Shown here in pieces: positions 10,766-22,671 of a stretch of 64,000 nt of DNA. The position numbers were made by a program, and so were the translations under genes. The notes under the pieces are model-generated. The model did no database searches. It was not told the origin of the DNA and worked only from the letters and a program-made list of their open reading frames with translations. Each line of letters opens with the position of its first letter. The first letter of the stretch is position 1. Source of the stretch: Heliocidaris erythrogramma (lineage: Eukaryota > Echinodermata > Echinoidea > Camarodonta > Echinometridae); the NCBI GenBank assembly GCA_025617745.1, contig CM046872.1, forward strand, positions 992,001-1,056,000, in the 5' to 3' direction.

Positions 10766-12870
10766 TTTTATCGGACGTTTCTACTATATGATATATGCTT
10801 TCGAATGGCAACAATCTCAAAACAAGGGGGGGGGGACTCGTCATTTTTACCTGTACCCGCCCTCAACCTTCTATTTAATGGTGTGCAAGGATATTTGTGT
10901 AATACAGAAAAAAACATCTTCCGCTCATTATTGATTTGTGCACAATTTTAATTACTGCAAAGAAAAACAAAATGTGAGTTAGAAAAATATGGGTCATGAC
11001 CATATAAATAAAAATTTCTCGAACATCGGAAAGCAAATACTACGATTTTTTTATTTACGAAATTTTGTTTAGCAAGCGTAGGAATGGATTGACAGCTTCA
11101 GTGGGTCCTTGAATGGAATATTATCACGCTGAATATGCGATAATGAGCTCTACCCTAAAGCCCTTTATTTCCTCGGGGCCTTTTTATTTTTTTTTTTATT
11201 CCCAGTGTAAAGCTTTCAAGAAAACAACCGCGATTCCCCCTTAACCTTCGCCTTGTGCTATTATTGATTTTTGCCACGATGCGTGGGAGATGTCCAACTC
11301 TACCTTCGGTATTATGTCACCGTTTCTCCTCATGTTATCCGATTTAACTCGTAGACATCTATTTAGCAGTTTACACTTCACATCACCCACAGCTAGAATC
11401 TCAAAATGGTATTAATTGTGATCATTCTTAAAATACTCCCCGTTTTTCTTTTTCATCCTTAGGTGACTGACGTCACTGCCCTATTGTTTACTACGAAAGC
11501 TATGACAACCTCCTTGAGCAGATTCCACAGACTGCTAGCGAATTGTTTGTTTCATTAAAAAGATTGCGTCGGAGGAGATTCGATTTCTATACTACGGACA
11601 ACAAGCTATAAACATGATGAAAACCAAGACATACCTCTTTAAATGTAATCGATATTATGAAGAGAGAGAGAGAGGGGGGGGGGGGGGCGGTGGAGGAGGG
11701 AGATAGAATGACAGAAGGACAGAACGAGAGAGAAGGGAGAAAATAGTACAAATGTAGAGTCTGGTCTTATTGTACTCCTTTATCATGTTTATTGATTGAT
11801 AAAAGGTGAAATTATGGATCGAAACATGTTCTATTTTGTTATGATGATTTACAAATTATGTTCCCCCATTATGGGTAAAAGGAGAGGGGGTCAAGTTCAA
11901 GAGCTACGCCATTCTGATCTCAATAAGCTATTGCCAACTGGAACCGGGTGGTCCCTGTATTAGACATATGGGAATGAGAAAATTCAGTACTCAACTGGGT
12001 AAATTCCTTTACTGTACACGCCACGGTCCTTAACATAAGCGATAAGAAAACTGAGCAATTCGAATGAGCCTTGAGAAGCACATTCGTGAATACGAACAGA
12101 GTCGGCCAGACTTGTTAGCTTTGGCTGGTAAACCAAGACGAAGGACTTGATAACAAGGCGTATCCACTCTCCAAGCCCTTCACAGCTTTTAGTCTCAAAC
12201 CAACTCGTCAACGACGGGAGAGCGACATCGAACTCTAGCCCCTCAAATTAGTCACGATTACATGCACCGACTCGTTTTCACACAACTGCTATCGGTGTTA
12301 CCACTCCATTTCTTACCCCCCCCCCCCCTCCTCTCTCTCTCTCTCCTTCTCCACCTCTATCTTACTCTCTTTCACTCTTCGCATTTCATCTGCGTTTCTT
12401 TTTGGTGAAAATTCCCCCTTCCCCTCTTTATCCTTCTTGCCCCATATATATGTTTTACTGTATCTCACTCATGACTATTACACTCCCTTTTGTGTGCCAT
12501 CGGAGATGCTTTTCTCGTCTGCTCCTCTCATATCAAGGAGGAGGCAGTGTCTCCTTGCGCATTTTATCAGTTTTTGTCCTCACCTATAAACGACGATCAA
12601 CCCTATTTCCATTCAGCGGGCCAAGGGAGATAAATGCCGTCAGTTTTAATGTTTGAAAAAGGAGTGTAAATACTTCCTTTATAGTTTAACATACTAACTT
12701 ACATATTGTCATATAATACACATGAATCTGTCTTTTAAATCTGTATATATGCTCGTCTCTTACTTCAAGTATATTTTATAAAGTTTTGTTTCTATCTTCG
12801 TTCCCTCTCCCCCTATATATCTCATCATGCAGATCTTTCAGCACAATGCTTCCTCTGATTTTCCTATATC
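10766..12870. other. Non-coding stretch with purine/pyrimidine tracts
   Basis: No exon recognised. A (GA)n plus G-run lies at about 11661-11690, and a C-run plus (CT)n at about 12318-12346. Several T-runs occur near 11184-11200. Confidence 0.4.
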
Positions 12871-13110
12871 TGTATGTGTCAAAGTATACACGCTCCATTA
12901 TTCCTCTCTCTCTATCCCCCCGTCTTTTCTTTTAAGCTCTCATCACTCTCTTTTTCCTCATCTCCCTCTTACCTCATCACTGTCTTCCCCAACCTCTCCC
13001 TGACCCCCCCCCCCTCTCTCCCTCTCTTTCTATTTTTTCTTCTCTCCCTCTCTAACAATCCATTTTCCTTTCCGCCTTTCTCCCTCCCTCCTACTCCCAC
13101 ATCTACCTGT
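12871..13110 (+). repeat. Polypyrimidine tract
   Basis: Almost pure C/T over about 200 bp, including a C-run near 13004-13013. The open frame through it is compositionally biased (Ser, Leu, Phe, Pro) and is not a gene. Confidence 0.8.
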
Positions 13111-14440
13111 TATAATGGCAATGATTATACGAGGCACTGAGGATCGAGGTCAATTAGAAAAGGCATACCTCTGCGAGACGAGACCCTATCTTCCCGCCTT
13201 GGTCAATGTCAGATTGGAAATACAGAGTGCAGGGAAGATATTAAGAGGCAATAATTGCCCACGGTTTGCATCTTTAGCTGAAGAATGTGGATCGGACGGA
13301 TAAAGGGGGGGGGGGGTCACAAAAGGGATCACAGGACTCGTTATTAACCATTCCTGAAGGCGATTTCAACCACACATACTCTTATGCAATTGTATTTATT
13401 TCTACTTCACTGTAGAAAGCGTTTGGTTTTTGTTTCTTCATAAAATTAAATGAAACCATGCATTGTGAATTTAACACCATAACAAAACTATTCTATTTGA
13501 GTAACGTTTGAGAGAAAAATATAACTAATATAAAAGCCTTTGTTATTGATAAAAAAGTTCATATATAGTGATAACGGCGATTTCATCACCCATCCCCTTT
13601 CCAATCCAAAAGATGATCACTAGGAAGGAAAAAAAAATTGTTGTCCTTAAACAAATGAACGGTCGCCTTTCAAAAATGTCTCCTCTTGTACGTTTGTATA
13701 TACGTCTATAAAGGCACATCCCTCTATTTAGAGAAACACATTATGATACGAAGGACTTTGTACAAGGTAATAATAAACAAAAATCACAGAAAACTCATTT
13801 CCACCTTTATGCGTTTCATGCACTTTGTGCTCATGGTGATAGTCGGTTATCGTGAAAAAGCGTATTCATTTCGCATTGCGTATGTATTTACCTCCTTTCA
13901 TTCTCTATGTATATGGGATGCACAAGAACGCAATTAAATTAAAATTTATGTAATAAAAACAGTGGACATACCAATGAGGAAAATAATTAAAGGTCGGCCT
14001 ACCTTTAGGAGCCCAAAATATTAAAGCAACATGTAGGAGGATAAATATCACCAGCTTACAGAGTTTTACTTCGGCACGATTTAGTCGACATCTTATATCA
14101 TCCCCACCTTTCAATTTGCATTTTCAATGAGATCGGAGGTAGGTACCTAATACGCCCATTTCTAGGGAAGATTTGCGGCTGCGTATTCAATCTTTGGGAC
14201 GAGAGGAGACGCAAGCGATCTTTAAGATTAATCAAAGTGTAGAGTGTACCGATTATTGGAACATAATTCCTTCTCTGCCTCGCTGCCGACTGTTTAAATT
14301 ATCCTCTTTTTTTCTATACTTTGCATTACTGATTTGACATTACCTCCTCTCATTCCATGAACTCTTACTCCATGTCTTTCTAACTTTACCCAAATACGTA
14401 ACCCACGTCCAAAAAATGTAGGTTTCCTGCACACTCTTTA
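13111..14440. other. Non-coding stretch, nothing recognised
   Basis: A G-run lies near 13306-13316. Short ORFs are not protein-like. Confidence 0.4.
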
Positions 14441-14475
<35 letters not shown>

Positions 14476-14690
14476 CCCCTCCGTCTCTCCATTCAGCTTC
14501 TTACTGGATTATACACTTAATTGTCAAACCCACTCCACCCCAAATTTTCGCCACGCTCACAACTCGCTCAAGCACCCACCTTCTATCTCTCTCTTATACA
14601 TGGTTTACATCCCCTATTACACCCTCTTTAGCACGCACACGACCGCCCCTCCCTCTCTCTCTCTCTCTGTCTCTCTGTCTCTCTGTCTCA
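14441..14690 (+). repeat. (CT)n-rich region
   Basis: (CT)n at about 14441-14472 and again near 14655-14689, separated by C-rich unique sequence. Confidence 0.8.
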
Positions 14691-15508
14691 TCCGTTAAGC
14701 ACACATCCCACTATCCTCCACATTTCTCGATCTCATATTGAACTGCCATGCTATATCTAAGGAAGAAGTTCATCAGTTTGAAATCAAATCCATTATGTAT
14801 TATCCTTGTAAACCCTTCTTATTGTAAAGTAATTAAAATACTTATCAAACTAGACAGTCTGATCACCGTAAAGTTTGTCTTTATCTATTTCTTCCTTTTG
14901 CGTGTTTCAAGAACATTTAGATTTTTTATTGTTGCATAATTTGTTCATGCCGATCGATCCCATCTTTTTCTTCTTCTTTTTAAAAAGTATGTTTCCTATT
15001 CTTCTTTTCATTTCTTCTGTTAATTCTTTGTCCTCTCCCTTCCATCGCGTAGAGATACATAATGGTTTTGAAAGTATAGAATCAGCACGTTGGAGGTACG
15101 GAAATGAACAAAACATACTATAATAACCTATGCCAAAAGGTCACAGCGCAGTTAAAAGCATTCATACAAATTGTAAACCAAGGTTGGAAAAAAAAACCCC
15201 GGCGTGCCTCCCTTTTCCCCTGAGCAAGAAGACAAAGAATGCCAATTGCTAAAGCAAAATTATAAACCATTATTGTGACCTTCTCAGAAATGACGGGGTT
15301 TTGTTTCGGAGCAATCATGGCTCAACATTTTTTTTCTCCGATAAAATGTTCAAGATGGGAAAATATGCATTGTACTCTTTAAGATAAAAGCTTCCTTTTC
15401 TTTATAGATCGTGATAGAAACGCGACAATCACAGGCTATGCACGGTCTATCATGAATAAAAACTATTTGTATATATAAGTCATGCTTAGAAATGCTTGTA
15501 GTGTCTTC
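14691..15508. other. Non-coding stretch, nothing recognised
   Basis: No exon, RNA gene or repeat recognised. Confidence 0.35.
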
Positions 15509-15650
15509 CTGGGGAGCGTTTCATCAAGCGTTTTGTCAGCGATTTTTACGGAGAACTGTTATAAGCTACTGAAATCCTTGCATCTGATTGGCTGAGGGCA
15601 AATTTTTCAGTAAAAATCACTGACAAAGCGCTTGATGAAACGCTCCCCAG
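15509..15650. mobile_element. 142-bp MITE with ~40-bp terminal inverted repeats
   Basis: The ends CTGGGGAGCGTTTCATCAAG and its inverse pair over about 41 bp with only two mismatches. They leave a loop of about 60 bp, so the element can fold into a near-complete hairpin. No coding capacity. A target duplication is not clear (flanks TTC and AAG), so the superfamily is left open. Confidence 0.85.
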
Positions 15651-16189
15651 AAGAAAGAATAAAAGCACTCTTCATTAATCACACTAACAGTTGGCCATGT
15701 CGCTTTAATTGATATTAAAGGTCAAACTGCTTTCAATTTAAATTCTCCTTTTGGTACTACACGTTTCCCCCCCCCCCCCAGAAATGTATCTTCTTCTTAA
15801 AAAGAAGGCATTACAATGTCTGTTTCCATACATAAGATGTGCCTATAACATATCTTTTGTCTCATTATGTACAGATGGACAAACGATCAAAATCATTTTT
15901 AAATACTGAAGAGAGAGAGAGAGAGAGGGAGATAGCGCATTAAGGTCATCTGATTTTCTTTCTTTAGAAATATTCTGTAAGCATTACATTGTGACATGGT
16001 GATATATTCTATAACTGTATACATTCTTTTCAGGCTGAAATAACCAATTTCTTTAAAACCCGTAGAGCTGACGTAAATCTCTGCAGACAGTGTCCAATAC
16101 TCGAATGCCGCTAACCTATGAAGTAATAGCAAATGTCACAATAATACTGTTATCATCAGTATACCTGGTATACAATAAGTGAGGGCAAA
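15651..16189. other. Non-coding stretch, nothing recognised
   Basis: C-run at about 15769-15779 and (GA)n at about 15910-15928. No exon seen. Confidence 0.35.
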
Positions 16190-16310
16190 TATATCGACAC
16201 TCCTCTATTACCAAAAATAACGTTTTGTGCCTATTGTCTGAACCCTGACATTCCAGACGACAGAGAATGGTTTCGCTTAACGTGTCACTACGTGTTGTGG
16301 CAATGTAAAA
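16190..16310. repeat. Dispersed repeat fragment (CTATTGTC..AACCCTG)
   Basis: It contains GCCTATTGTCTGAACCCTGA and CGTGTCACTACGTGTTGTGG. Both motifs recur in the 21.1-21.6 kb inverted pair, and the first recurs at 48.3 kb. Confidence 0.45.
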
Positions 16311-18240
16311 TGTTATGCACACAAAGTGTCTTTTAAGGGAACGTTATCTCTAAAATGTTTAACAGGTCAGAGGATTTAAAACTGAACCAGCAATTGTCTT
16401 AATTCTACATTCTAAAGAAACTACAAAAATCTTGCCATGATTACTACGATATGTATACCGATTCTCCAACATGTGGAGCAATAGTAACGAACCATAACTT
16501 TAGGCAAGTGGAATAGCGATATTGGTGCTGACTATGGGATATCTTGTAAAAGTAGTTTGACATTACAAACTCTTAGAATATAAGTCTGATAAAAGCATGA
16601 AATTTTGAGAACAACTTATCAAATCAAAGAAACTAAAATAAAATATTGGTGAAATATATACGGTTTTTACCATAAACTCCCTGTTTAATCTAAAAAAAAT
16701 TAAAAGTGTATGGATGACATTTTATACAAATATTACATTCTTCGAAATTTAATAAAGACGAACCGACATCGTCAACATTTCCCCTAGTTGTGTTATATTT
16801 CACCGAGCTAGCAAGTCGAGGCTGAAATATATTGGCACAAGGGGAATTTTTAATTTGGAGGTGAATATGAATGGAACGACGATATTCGCGCAATAGTGAT
16901 ATAAAATGGAGTGTATTTGCTATCTCAAGCCTTGCTTCCTCTTGACTTATCTATCTCGAATACATTCAGGTTACCTTTCGTTTCAAATGTGCATTGTTAT
17001 AAAAGCAAACAATGAGTACACACAGGGGAAGACGGAAATGCGCTCGGCACCGTACAAAATATCGAAGTAATACCGAAGGTTATGACGTCAAAAACGTGCA
17101 CTATAACAAAACTATTGCTCGTCATGTGATCACATTTCAGCCAATAGAATGTGCGCTTACAAATGCCCCATTTTATATAACCATCTATTGTGTGTTTGTC
17201 TGTGTATCAATCATAATGGATATTTACAACCAAGATAAAAGAGAATTTTCCTCTTTGTCTATACACGTCATTATTCTGATCACATCTCGGGAAAGAACGT
17301 TTTGAGAAACTTAAATAAACGAACAGTTATACAGTGCACATGATATCCTTAACCAACAATGTGAAAATCCTTCGAAAAACTTTTTCTGGCAATATATTAT
17401 AGGACACGGTTTTTGACTCAAAAGAATGCTAGATTCAAGAGCTTCCCAAGACGTTTACCTTTTAAATGCACTATGGTAACTAAATGTAGGTGCAATTCTA
17501 ATATACTACTTCAGCACTTGGGGATTACCAAGCACCATTAGCCTCGGCAATATTACGCACCGGCGTCCATCGCAATTTAAGTTGAAATGTGGACATTCTC
17601 CTCGTGGGATTGCGTCGTTACAGAAAAGGAACGAAATTTGCGGTCGTAGAGTAATTCTGGTAATGTGTACGTTTAGTATTTAAGAAATGTCAAGAATGTG
17701 TATTAAATGTAGTCATTATCGTTAAATAGACATTTCTATCTGTCAAGGATGAAGATGAGTAATACCCTTGGGTCGACGAACCAGTGATAGAGTTGTCGAG
17801 AATTTTGTTAATGTTTTATGCATGATAACTTTTATTTAGTTGTTTATTTTCGATTTCGGTTTCTTTAAAAAGTATTGTCGGGAAGTTTATAAGAGCGTTT
17901 AAGAGCGTTCAAAATTTTGTCAATTCCTGAAACGATTATGACACTATTTCAAAATTTACTGCCAATAATTGTTTATAACTATTTTCTTTTTTCCGTCTCT
18001 GTCTCTTTTATTTTCCTACCCCTTTCTCCTCTCTTATTCCCCTTACTCATATTCAACAGTATCCACCAAGTTTCGGTTCTCTTTTTATTAGGTCACTTTG
18101 TCACTTTTTTCCTGGTCTTGTTTCCATTAGAGGGTATGCACATTGAGAGCGAAGAACCTTGCATTCAGGGCTGTAGCACATTTTGTATATGTTATCACAA
18201 TAAGTGAGTCTTACAATTTCATGGTTGAACGATTCGTGTA
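16311..18240. other. Non-coding stretch
   Basis: No exon recognised. The promoter-like cluster at 17083-17180 is listed separately. Confidence 0.35.
17083..17180 (+). promoter_or_regulatory. Possible promoter: CRE, CCAAT, TATA
   Basis: A perfect CRE (TGACGTCA, 17083-17090), a CCAAT (17151-17155) and a TATATAA (17174-17180) occur in order on the plus strand. CCAAT lies closer to TATA than is usual, and no coding exon follows. In AT-rich DNA a TATA by chance is common, so this is weak. Confidence 0.2.
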
Positions 18241-18241
18241 G

Positions 18242-18242
<1 letters not shown>

Positions 18243-18275
<33 letters not shown>

Positions 18276-18411
18276 TGGGTTATCAATCCAGCAGTTAAAG
18301 TGCTCAATGCAGGAGCAGAGCATTAATATAGTATAACTAATTCGGTCTTCGCTACCGCCGGTTTGACCTTCAGACAGTTGAAACCGACGGTAGCGAAGAC
18401 CGAATTAGTTA

Positions 18412-18447
<36 letters not shown>

Positions 18448-18575
18448 CTAAAGGGTAAATTAGCTGGACACACAACAATGCGGTTTATTCCGTCGTAATA
18501 GCGCCACCTACATTAGCGGGACAGTTGAGCATAGAAATGAGACGAAAACTGTATATATATATATATATATATACT
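18243..18575. repeat. Three (AT)n tracts around a long hairpin
   Basis: (AT)n tracts lie at about 18244-18272, 18413-18445 and 18552-18572. Between the first two is an inverted repeat with 39-nt arms (18326-18364 and 18381-18419). The arms differ at one position and are separated by a 16-nt loop. The stem contains TTCGGTCTTCGCTACCG. It could be a foldback MITE inserted at TA, but the surrounding AT repeats hide any duplication. Confidence 0.8.
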
Positions 18576-19691
18576 TCGTTCGTCTGATTCACAATTTTCT
18601 CACAAAATCTGCGCCAGTCTTAGTAGCATTCCTTTAATTTCAAATTTCCTACCACCAACCCCTTTAACGCTTTCCCAACGTATCTCTTCCTTCATTGTTT
18701 CTGACAGTGGAATTCATGTTCAGGAATAGTTCACATACCATGATTATATTTATCGATCTGTGACCCCACTCGTAACACAGTTTTCGTAACCAATCCAAAA
18801 TGAAATAAGCAAACATGATCTGTCCCTCTTTGAGAGAAAATACTGCCAGAAAAGAGAGATAGACGATAGGCAAAGTTTTCTTTCTCTAATGGCTGATTAT
18901 GAGTGTATTGAGCGTATACATTCTGGTAATGCAGCCTCCAGTAAGAAAGCATTTTAGCGAATTTGACTCTCTGGCATTACCCCAAGCCCCCTTTCCCGCA
19001 AATGCGGTGATCAGGTAAATCACGAGATATTGGCCCTGTCCACATGCAGAAGGTCGTCTTGAGAGTACGGTGATAAATACAGGGACATGCCGGATGACAC
19101 AAAAATAAAGAAAATAAAGAAATAAAAAGACGACTCTACCACTCTTTAATGCCCCCATCCATTTTGTAATGTGGAAGGGGAATTTATGTCCCAGATTATT
19201 ACCGAGGTATTATATTAGGCCGCGGTATCATGGCATGTAACATTTGTTTTTCCTGGAGGCCCTTGTTCTGAATTGGAAAGCCGACAAGTATATTTTGCAG
19301 TGATTTCTGTTATGAGAGAACAAAGCATGGATATAACTAAAACAAAATAGTTACTTTCTTTCGGTGGACCGTTGAAAGAAAATCCTACTCAACAACACCG
19401 AGAGATGCGTCTTTTTACAACTAACACACACCGGTGTTTACAAAATTTACAGACTGCTGCGGATGGGTCAGGCTGATCCAAGTCACATGTATAGAGAGCT
19501 GTGGGATGCCCTGAACTTTGGATTTAACTCTAGACATTATTGACCTTAACATATATTATATCAGATATCATGTATGGAGCATACATTAATCCACCGACTA
19601 CTCAATTCTCTTATTCTCATATGCTTGATATAGGATCCACCGGCACCCGTATAGGCATTGTGTTAATGTTATCTGAAGCGATACTACTCCA
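18576..19691. other. Non-coding stretch, nothing recognised
   Basis: No exon or repeat recognised. Confidence 0.35.
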
Positions 19692-19693
19692 TA

Positions 19694-20355
19694 TGTGACC
19701 CGACGCCTCAAAACCTACAATAAGTCGCCAAAATTATTTTTTTTGTTTTATACATTTTCTGAAAGTAGAGATTCTCAGCTTTCTAATGGTATATCACTTG
19801 CCTAGTTTACTCAATGATAACAACTTTAAATATCACATTTAGAATCAGTATGTAACCAGCAATCAATAACTCCTATTCAGAGAAAATGGCCATTTAAGTT
19901 CAGAACAAAAGAGTGCTAAACCTTCGCTCTCTGTGTGCGCCCAAGTAAAACTGGGTATTCAAATGGCCATAGCAACCAGTATGAAGGGATTATCAGATTA
20001 GGCTGAATTTTGGCATACTGCTCCAGGAGGACCTATTCATTACTCACTCCAAAAATCAATTTAATACCTTTAGAGGTAAAGTAGTAATTTGGCATTGAAT
20101 GAAAGTATTACGAAAGCTCTCCAAACATTCATTACCTCGACAGGTGAAAAAAAGGAGTCATTTTAAAATGCCCATAAAACATATTTCTAAGTCGAATTAC
20201 GACTCACAAACTTGAGACATGATAGAATGATAATGAAACTACCCATTTCTATCAAAATCAGAAAATCGACTGATCCAAGCAAATTTACTATTTTGGGCTG
20301 TTTGCTACGTTGTGGTCCGTGCGACTTATTGTAGGTTTTGAGGCGGCGGGTCGCA
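19694..20355. mobile_element. 662-bp TIR element (TGTGACCC family), copy 1
   Basis: Ends TGTGACCCGACGCCTCAAAA.. and, inverted, TGCGACCCGCCGCCTCAAAA.. pair for about 36 bp. Both continue into CCTACAATAAGTCGC. TA flanks both ends (19692-19693 and 20356-20357). A second element of almost the same length (39918-40578) and a right-end remnant (to 26979) have related ends. No transposase is visible, so this is a non-autonomous DNA transposon, plausibly mariner-like from the TA. Confidence 0.85.
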
Positions 20356-20357
20356 TA

Positions 20358-21114
20358 TAGTCAACAGGTTTTTATCATAGTTTCCTTTACGTTAGTTGTC
20401 ATGACTTCACGTTACAAATTAAAAACAGTACATGTAGTAATGGTTCGCAAAAAGCTTAACATGCTTAAGGCTAAATAGCAATTTCAGAATTTTATATCCT
20501 ACATGTGGGGTACAAGGATCACTATGCCAATAGCTCATCATCACAGACCGATCCGAAGTGGCATTTACTCTCTGAGAAATCATTTCAGATGTAGCATGAA
20601 TAATTGATTAAGGCCTTGAGGAATAAATATGACACTATCCTGAGCTAATACGGATTACGATTCTCGTTTTAATGGCAGATGAGAAGACTGATATGATGAA
20701 GACCAACCTGTACACTCTGTCACTCGTTGAAGGCCTTCTGAAATCAACCAATGATCTCAAGTCTGCTTATAATCTGTTAGTGAATGAGTTAAAATTTGAA
20801 GTGGTATCCACGTTATTATATCGTGTATTCATCACAAATTGTGCAAAGCTTGTTTTTGCTTCTCTCTCTCTCTCTCCCTTTCTCTCTCTTCCTCTGTTCC
20901 TTACAACTTTCTCTCACATACCCCCCCCCCCCCTCCTCACATATTGAACACCCAAAACATCTATATTCCAATCTCCGTCTGGGATTTGTATTGATATTTC
21001 GTAATGTGTTTTTATGGTGGAAATAAATGATAGATTAATTGACTTCGAAAAGATTTGTTTTAATGTCAGATTGCAGGCCTATGTTTTCTCGAAGTACACT
21101 GAAGGAATTGATAC
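20358..21114. other. Non-coding stretch with a weak exon candidate
   Basis: It includes the candidate at 20672-20815 (separate entry) and a CT/C tract at about 20861-20936. Confidence 0.3.
20672..20815 (+). CDS. Weak candidate coding segment, unrecognised
   Basis: From the ATG at 20672 about 45 codons read as a mixed, protein-like sequence beginning MADEKTDMMKTNLYTLSLVE. They include a heptad-like LLKSTNDLKSAYNLLVNELK stretch that could form a helix or coiled coil. The same frame then runs into a CT-rich microsatellite, so the real coding part, if any, must stop or splice before about 20820. I see no strong donor there; GTGGTA near 20803 is poor. No family recognised. It may be an isolated first exon or chance. 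Confidence 0.18.
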
Positions 21115-21560
21115 ATGTACTTGTCAGTCTGCGAATGGTTGGACGGCCAGGACCATTTTCGACTTTCTGCTATCACAAAAAATAGCAGGTATAACCGCTA
21201 TTGGCAAAACCCTGCCGACAGGCCCTGGGCATGGGGTGCATACACATATGTATTCATGTGTTGTGGCAACGGGGAAGCTTACATGTCATCAAACAAAAGG
21301 CTACGTCATCCCAATAAGTGTCACATTGCTGGTTCATTTACATACCCTCTGATCTACAAAACGTAAAGGTAATCGAGCTAGAACATTCGCTAAAATATGT
21401 TTTATGGTAAGTTTCCCTATTGCCATATAACACGTAGTGACACGTTGTGAGAATGCATCCCTTATCGGCCAATGGCGCAAGAACGCTATTTTGGGGCGAT
21501 AGCGCAAAGCCAAAATGGTCCTGACTGTCGGAAGACGTCACAGATGAGATAAAGAAGTCT
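21115..21560. repeat. Inverted pair of a ~165-bp dispersed repeat
   Basis: The segment at about 21145-21305 and the segment at about 21400-21560 are inverted copies at moderate identity. Shared words in the left orientation are CAGGACCATTTT, GTGTTGTGGCAACGGGGAA and CTTAC, with counterparts in the right arm. Related fragments lie at 16190-16310 and 48260-48345. It is probably a foldback or TIR element of about 420-450 bp. Edges are not defined, and no target duplication is seen. Confidence 0.55.
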
Positions 21561-21977
21561 TTAATCACAAAGGCATGCTCTATATAATCATTAAAAAAAT
21601 TAAAGAATAAACTGAAATGCACCCAACCTGATTTTCAGAGAGGAAAGTATTAATGGTTCAGTCCGATTTGACCTTCTAAATCCTGCGCAGGTGTTCTGTA
21701 AAGCAGTTGTGGCGGATTTGGATAAGCTTCAGGCGATGCCAGGGCATGATTTCAACTACAATATCTACAATAATTTGATCTATTGTCTAATATATTGCTA
21801 AAAGCTACAAACTTATTCAAATGTCATCCCTTTAAACCTTAAATTTCAACACACTGAAAAGGGCATATACGTGGGCGATGGCATTCCCGATTTGCCCACC
21901 GTCTTAACGGCCGGATCTACAGGATGAGGAATGTCAGGGCTTGATATCGTAATTCAATGGTTAAAGTTCTTTGAGAA
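21561..21977. other. Non-coding stretch, nothing recognised
   Basis: No exon or repeat recognised. Confidence 0.35.
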
Positions 21978-22424
21978 TAGTTATGTTTACACGTAGTTAG
22001 CATCGATGCTTTGTAAGTCTCGAAACTATTTCCATTGCGTTCATACAGGCCATGATCGACTTGCTTCTATCACCCACTCGTGACTATTCATCCCTCACTC
22101 GCTGCCAAAACAATAATTACTGCGCCACACACGGTGACCCGATTATAATTGGTATTGAAGTTTGTGCACAGGGGTCATATCATTCGAAGTTGTGAGTGAA
22201 GATAGCAGCGAGTGAAGCAGCGATTGCGTTCACATTACAAATTGTTGTCACTATTCTGCCAAACTCGCTGCCAGAATAGTTTCGAAACCTAGCTCCAACT
22301 CGCTTCTATCTCGTGACTATCTTCGTTCGGACAGCGTTTGGTCTTAAAACTATCTGGTCATGACCAAAATAGCATCGAAACCTAGATGGCATCGATGCTA
22401 TCGCCCTACGTGTGAACGTACCTA
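21978..22424. mobile_element. 447-bp TIR element (TTCACACGTAG ends)
   Basis: The left end TAGTTATGTTTACACGTAGT and the inverted right end TAGGTACGTTCACACGTAGG correspond. Both lead into a shared AGCATCGATGC and further similarity (GTTTCGA.. CTATTT). A lone related phrase, GTTCACACGTAGTTAAGG, is at about 25033-25050. No coding capacity and no confident target duplication. The ends are reminiscent of hAT-type MITEs, but this is inference. Confidence 0.55.
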
Positions 22425-22671
22425 ATGTGATTCAACTATTTTCGACAATATCCCGAGCGCAAAAGAAAGAAAAAAGTTGTTTTCTAGTTTAAAGATTAAG
22501 TAGGGTCGGCCTATACTTGCATTGCAATTGCATTGTGAAAGAAAATGTCTATAAATTATATTTAAAAAGGTAACATACGTAGAAAATGGAATATTTAGTT
22601 ATCATAAGGTTTTGGAAAACCCAAATAAGAAAGGACCTTTTTTAAAAATCACACAAGGTTCAAATAACTGC

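Noticed and set aside
18262-18290. NPxxY-like reading on the minus strand as a TM7 exon of the receptor
   Set aside because: It reads N-P-M-Y inside an (AT)n boundary, the wrong spacing, with no TM7 helix around it.
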